This document shows positions 31,084 to 34,246 of a stretch of DNA of 34,246 nt, in pieces (positions within the stretch are counted from its first letter, which is position 1; each line of letters starts with the position of its first letter). The notes beneath the pieces are model-generated. The model did not search any database. It worked only from the letters and a program-made list of their open reading frames with translations, and had not been told where the DNA came from. The DNA comes from Mangrovactinospora gilvigrisea (GTDB lineage Bacteria; Actinomycetota; Actinomycetes; Streptomycetales; Streptomycetaceae): assembly GCF_001879105.1 (NCBI RefSeq), contig NZ_MLCF01000133.1, forward strand, positions 1 to 34,246, written 5' to 3'. The translations under genes were made by a program, and so were the position numbers.

Positions 31084-32064
31084 GTGTCCGTGGTCGAATC
31101 GCCCGCCGCCCCGTCGGCGCCGAAGACCTCCGACGACGCCCGGCGCCGCGCCCGCCGCAGCCTGCTGCACAGGCTGGACACGAAGGCGTCCCCGTACCTG
31201 TTCGTGGCGCCGTTCTTCCTGCTCTTCGCGGTCTTCGGCATCTTTCCGCTGATCTGGACCGGATGGATGTCGCTGCACTCCGTCAGCACCCTGGCACCCG
31301 GGCAGATGACCTGGGACGGGCTCGGCAACTACACGATGCTGGGGCATGACGCCGTCTTCTGGAAGTCCCTGCGCAACACCGTCACCATCGGCCTCATCTC
31401 GGCCGTCCCGCAGCTGCTGATGGCGATGGGCCTGGCCCATCTGCTCAACTACCGGCTGCGCGGCCGGATGTTCTTCCGGGTGGCGCTGCTCGCCCCGTAC
31501 GCCACCTCGGTGGCCGCCGCGGCGCTGATCTTCCAGTTCGTCTTCCAGCAGAACGACGCCGGGTTCGCCAACTGGTTCCTGCACCTGTTCGGATTCAAGG
31601 CGGTCGCCTGGGAGCCGGGCACCTGGACGTCCCAGCTGGCCGTCTCGGCGATCGTCATCTGGCGCTGGACGGGCTACAACACGCTGATCTACCTGGCCGC
31701 GATGCAGGCCGTGCCCGGCGAGCTCTACGAGGCCGCGGCCCTGGACGGGGCCGGCCGCTGGCGGCAGTTCCGCAATGTCACCGTCCCCTCGCTGCGGCCC
31801 ACCATCCTCTTCACGGTGATCATCTCGGCGATCGGCTCGCTGCAGTTGTTCGGCGAGCCGTACCTGTTCGGCGGCAGCGCCCAGGGCATCAACGGGGGCT
31901 CGTCCAACCAGTACTCGACGCTCGCGCTGTACGTCTACCGGCTCGCCTTCAACTCCGAGCACCTGGGCCGGGCCGCCGCCGTCGCCTGGGTCATCTTCTT
32001 CATCGCCGTGATCGTGGGCGGCCTCAACGCCCTGATCGCCCGACGCCTGAGCAGGTCCGCATGA
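31084..32064 (+). CDS. cebF: Cello-oligosaccharide ABC transporter permease
   Basis: A 326-residue MalF-type permease. A short basic cytoplasmic start (DDARRRARRSLLHRL) precedes six hydrophobic helices, from PYLFVAPFFLLFAVFGIFPLIW to VAWVIFFIAVIVGGLNALI. The EAA loop that contacts the ATPase reads YEAAALDGAGRWRQFRNVTVPSLRP. It forms the channel with CebG. GTG 31084 follows AAAGGAG (31071-31077) by six bases. The open frame starts further upstream at 30985, but that part is the stem-loop and not coding. The stop overlaps cebG as ATGA (32061-32064). Confidence 0.94.
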   Translation: MSVVESPAAPSAPKTSDDARRRARRSLLHRLDTKASPYLFVAPFFLLFAVFGIFPLIWTGWMSLHSVSTLAPGQMTWDGLGNYTMLGHDAVFWKSLRNTVTIGLISAVPQLLMAMGLAHLLNYRLRGRMFFRVALLAPYATSVAAAALIFQFVFQQNDAGFANWFLHLFGFKAVAWEPGTWTSQLAVSAIVIWRWTGYNTLIYLAAMQAVPGELYEAAALDGAGRWRQFRNVTVPSLRPTILFTVIISAIGSLQLFGEPYLFGGSAQGINGGSSNQYSTLALYVYRLAFNSEHLGRAAAVAWVIFFIAVIVGGLNALIARRLSRSA

Positions 32065-32927
32065 GCCTCCGCACCCGCAACCCCGCCGGCCGCCTGCACA
32101 GCGGCGGCCCGATCACCTACATCGTGCTCTCCGTGGTGGCCCTGGTCTCGCTCTTCCCGCTGTACTTCGCGGTGGTCGCGGCGTCCACCTCGCAGAGCCG
32201 GATCGCGCAGAGCCCGCCGCCGCTGATCCCGCACGGCAATCTGCTGCAGAACCTGCGGGCGGTGTGGGACTACCAGGGGCCCGGGGCGCACACCCTGGGC
32301 CTGGCGATGGTGAACTCGATCATCGTGGCCGGCGCGGTCACCGTCTCCACCGTGCTCTTCTCCACCTTCGCCGGGTTCGCCTTCGCCAAGCTGCGGTTCA
32401 CCGGCCGCAATCTGCTGCTGATCCTGGTGGTGGCGACGATCGCGGTGCCGCCCCAGCTGATCGTGCTGCCGCTCTTCCAGATCATCTCCGGGCTGCACTG
32501 GACCAACCAGCTGCAGTCGGTGATCCTGCCGAGCCTGGTCACCGCGTTCGGCGTCTTCTTCATGCGGCAGTTCCTCAGCGAGGCGCTGCCCACCGAGCTG
32601 CTGGAGGCGGCCCGTGTCGACGGCGCCAACTCGCTGCGCACCGTCTGGCACGTGGTCTTCCCGGTGGCCCGGCCCGCCATGGCGGTGCTGGGGATGCTCA
32701 CCTTCGTCCAGGCCTGGAACGACTTCCTGTGGCCGCTGATCGCGCTCACCCCGAGCGGAAACCCCACCCTCCAGGTCGCGCTGGCCAGCATCGGCGGCGG
32801 CTACAACATCAACGAGGCGGTCATCATGGCCGGCGCCGTGGTCGCCACCGTCCCGCTGCTGCTGGCGTTCGCCCTCTTCGGCAAGCAGATCGTGGGCGGC
32901 ATCATGCAGGGAGCCGTCAAGGGATGA
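32061..32927 (+). CDS. cebG: Cello-oligosaccharide ABC transporter permease
   Basis: A 288-residue MalG-type permease with six helices ([22 protein letters not shown] to [18 protein letters not shown]). The EAA loop is [26 protein letters not shown]. The C-terminal [15 protein letters not shown] is typical of CUT1 MalG-type proteins. ATG 32061 overlaps the cebF stop. No ATPase gene follows; Ceb systems use the multitask ATPase MsiK from another locus. The gap to bglC is 61 bases and contains its ribosome binding site. Confidence 0.95.
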   Translation: MSLRTRNPAGRLHSGGPITYIVLSVVALVSLFPLYFAVVAASTSQSRIAQSPPPLIPHGNLLQNLRAVWDYQGPGAHTLGLAMVNSIIVAGAVTVSTVLFSTFAGFAFAKLRFTGRNLLLILVVATIAVPPQLIVLPLFQIISGLHWTNQLQSVILPSLVTAFGVFFMRQFLSEALPTELLEAARVDGANSLRTVWHVVFPVARPAMAVLGMLTFVQAWNDFLWPLIALTPSGNPTLQVALASIGGGYNINEAVIMAGAVVATVPLLLAFALFGKQIVGGIMQGAVKG

Positions 32928-32988
32928 GCGGCGGCCAGCAGTCGTTCCACCGCCCCGAGTTCGACAGCCAGACGAGAGGACCCCGCCG

Positions 32989-34246
32989 ATGACGTTTCCG
33001 CCGGACTTCCTGTGGGGTGCGGGCACCTCGGCGTACCAGGTGGAGGGGGCCGTCGCCGAGCACGGCCGCACCCCCTCCATCTGGGACACCTTCAGCCGCC
33101 GCCCCGGCGCCGTGGTCGGCGGTGCCACCGGCGAGACCGCCGCCGACCATGTCCACCGCTACCGCGAGGACGTCGCGCTGATGGCCGAGATAGGCCTCAA
33201 CGCCTACCGGTTCTCGCTCTCCTGGCCCCGGGTGCAGCCCGGCGGCCGCGGCCCGCTGGTCGAGAAGGGCCTGGACTTCTACCGCCGGCTGATCGACGCC
33301 CTGCTGGAGCGCGGCATCACACCGCTGCCCACGCTCTTCCACTGGGACCTGCCGCAGGAGCTGGAGGACGCCGGCGGCTGGCCGGTGCGCGACACCGCGC
33401 TGCGCTTCGCCGAGTACGCCGACCTGGTCGGCGGCGCGCTGGCCGGCAGCGTCGGCCATGTCACCACGCTCAACGAGCCCTGGTGCGCGGCCTTCCTGGG
33501 CTACGCCTCCGGGGTGCACGCGCCCGGACGCACCGAGCCGGAGTCCTCGCTGCGCGCCGCGCACCACCTCAACCTCGCCCATCTGCTCGCCTCGGAGGCG
33601 CTGCGCCGGCACGGGCTGAAGGTGTCGGCGACGCTCAACCTGCCGGAGGTGCGGCCGCTCACCTCCTCCCGGGCGGACCGGGACGCGGCGCGCCGCATCG
33701 ACGCCCTGGGCGGGCGGATCTTCCTCGGGCCGATGCTGGGCTCCGGCTACCCGGACGACCTGCTCAAGGACACCGAGGAGCTCACCGACTGGTCCTTCGT
33801 CAGGCCCCGGGACATCCCGCACGGCAGCTCCGTGGACCTGCTCGGCATCAACTACTACACGCCCACGCTGGTCTCGCACGGCCCCGCGGGGGAGGCCGGC
33901 TCCGACGGGCACGGCGGCGGGGCGGCGTCCCCCTGGCCGGGCACCGAGAAGCACGTCCGCTTCCATGTGCCGCCGGGCGAGCGGACGGCGATGGGCTGGG
34001 CCGTCGACCCGACGGGCCTGCGCGACCTGCTGCTGCGGATCGGCCGCCGCTACCCGCGGGTGCCGCTGCTGGTCTCGGAGAACGGCGCGGCCTTCGACGA
34101 CACCGTCGGCCCGGACGGCGCGGTGCACGACCCGCTGCGGATCGGCTATCTGCGCGGGCACCTGGACGCGGTGCGGCAGGCGCTGGCCGGCGGGGTGGAC
34201 GTGCGCGGCTACTTCGCCTGGTCGCTGCTGGACAACTTCGAGTGGG
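32989..34246 (+). CDS. bglC: Family 1 beta-glucosidase, 3' end outside the window
   Basis: The first 419 residues of a glycoside hydrolase family 1 enzyme; the gene runs off the right edge. It starts [20 protein letters not shown], the usual N-terminus. The acid/base Glu is E163 in TLNEPW, and the nucleophile Glu is E364 in [16 protein letters not shown] and the end [16 protein letters not shown] (aglycone-side region) are also typical. There is no signal peptide, so it acts inside the cell, splitting imported cellobiose to glucose. ATG 32989 follows GAGAGGA by eight bases. It is the last visible gene of the ceb operon; about 50-70 residues are probably missing. Confidence 0.95.
   Translation, partial: MTFPPDFLWGAGTSAYQVEGAVAEHGRTPSIWDTFSRRPGAVVGGATGETAADHVHRYREDVALMAEIGLNAYRFSLSWPRVQPGGRGPLVEKGLDFYRRLIDALLERGITPLPTLFHWDLPQELEDAGGWPVRDTALRFAEYADLVGGALAGSVGHVTTLNEPWCAAFLGYASGVHAPGRTEPESSLRAAHHLNLAHLLASEALRRHGLKVSATLNLPEVRPLTSSRADRDAARRIDALGGRIFLGPMLGSGYPDDLLKDTEELTDWSFVRPRDIPHGSSVDLLGINYYTPTLVSHGPAGEAGSDGHGGGAASPWPGTEKHVRFHVPPGERTAMGWAVDPTGLRDLLLRIGRRYPRVPLLVSENGAAFDDTVGPDGAVHDPLRIGYLRGHLDAVRQALAGGVDVRGYFAWSLLDNFEW

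Overview
The window is very G+C-rich, gene-dense DNA with strong third-position G/C, many GTG starts, ATGA/GTGA stop-start overlaps and long spurious open frames on both strands. Its gene content (CebR-type cellobiose operon, HrcA/DnaJ2 pair, SpoIIE-type phosphatase, actinobacterial DUF3097) points to the chromosome of a Streptomyces or close relative. No tRNA, rRNA, transposase, integrase or CRISPR array was seen.

Layout. (1) 1-483: 3' end of comEC. (2) 627-8456: a carbohydrate island. Five tightly overlapping minus-strand genes (HAD phosphatase, 2-hydroxyacid dehydrogenase, FGGY kinase, fused DhaK-DhaL kinase, RpiB-type isomerase) diverge from a DeoR regulator and a polyol-permease-type MFS transporter. 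A palindromic operator lies inside the operon promoter. (3) 8547-11567: a small hypothetical gene, holA, a PadR regulator divergent from a small membrane protein, and rpsT. (4) 11773-19987: lepA, a long-chain acyl-CoA synthetase, a SpoIIE-type phosphatase overlapping a 14-helix MFS exporter, and hemW. (5) 20038-25116, minus strand: a membrane-tethered alpha/beta hydrolase with an exact 81-bp tandem array upstream, an ArsR-type regulator with a perfect operator, YbjQ, DUF3097 and a metallo-beta-lactamase-fold hydrolase. (6) 25167-28152: CIRCE element, hrcA, dnaJ2, rsmE. (7) 28428-34246: cebR, cebE, cebF, cebG and the start of bglC, with a perfect CebR box.

The order comEC - holA - rpsT - lepA - hemW - hrcA - dnaJ - rsmE is an old housekeeping backbone, also known from Bacillus. 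Here accessory blocks are inserted into it: the carbohydrate island between comEC and holA, the lipid/phosphatase/exporter block between lepA and hemW, and the inverted hydrolase-to-metallo-hydrolase block between hemW and hrcA.

The least ordinary structures are: (a) ten tandem units of exactly 81 bp at 21458-22238, built from a short hairpin element that also occurs once at 28324-28352, lying between a good ribosome binding site and the hydrolase; and (b) the two-kinase carbohydrate island, whose variant DhaK motif and RpiB partner suggest a four-carbon sugar or polyol route rather than dihydroxyacetone use. Coordinates of starts were chosen by ribosome binding sites, overlaps and family N-termini. 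No database search was possible.
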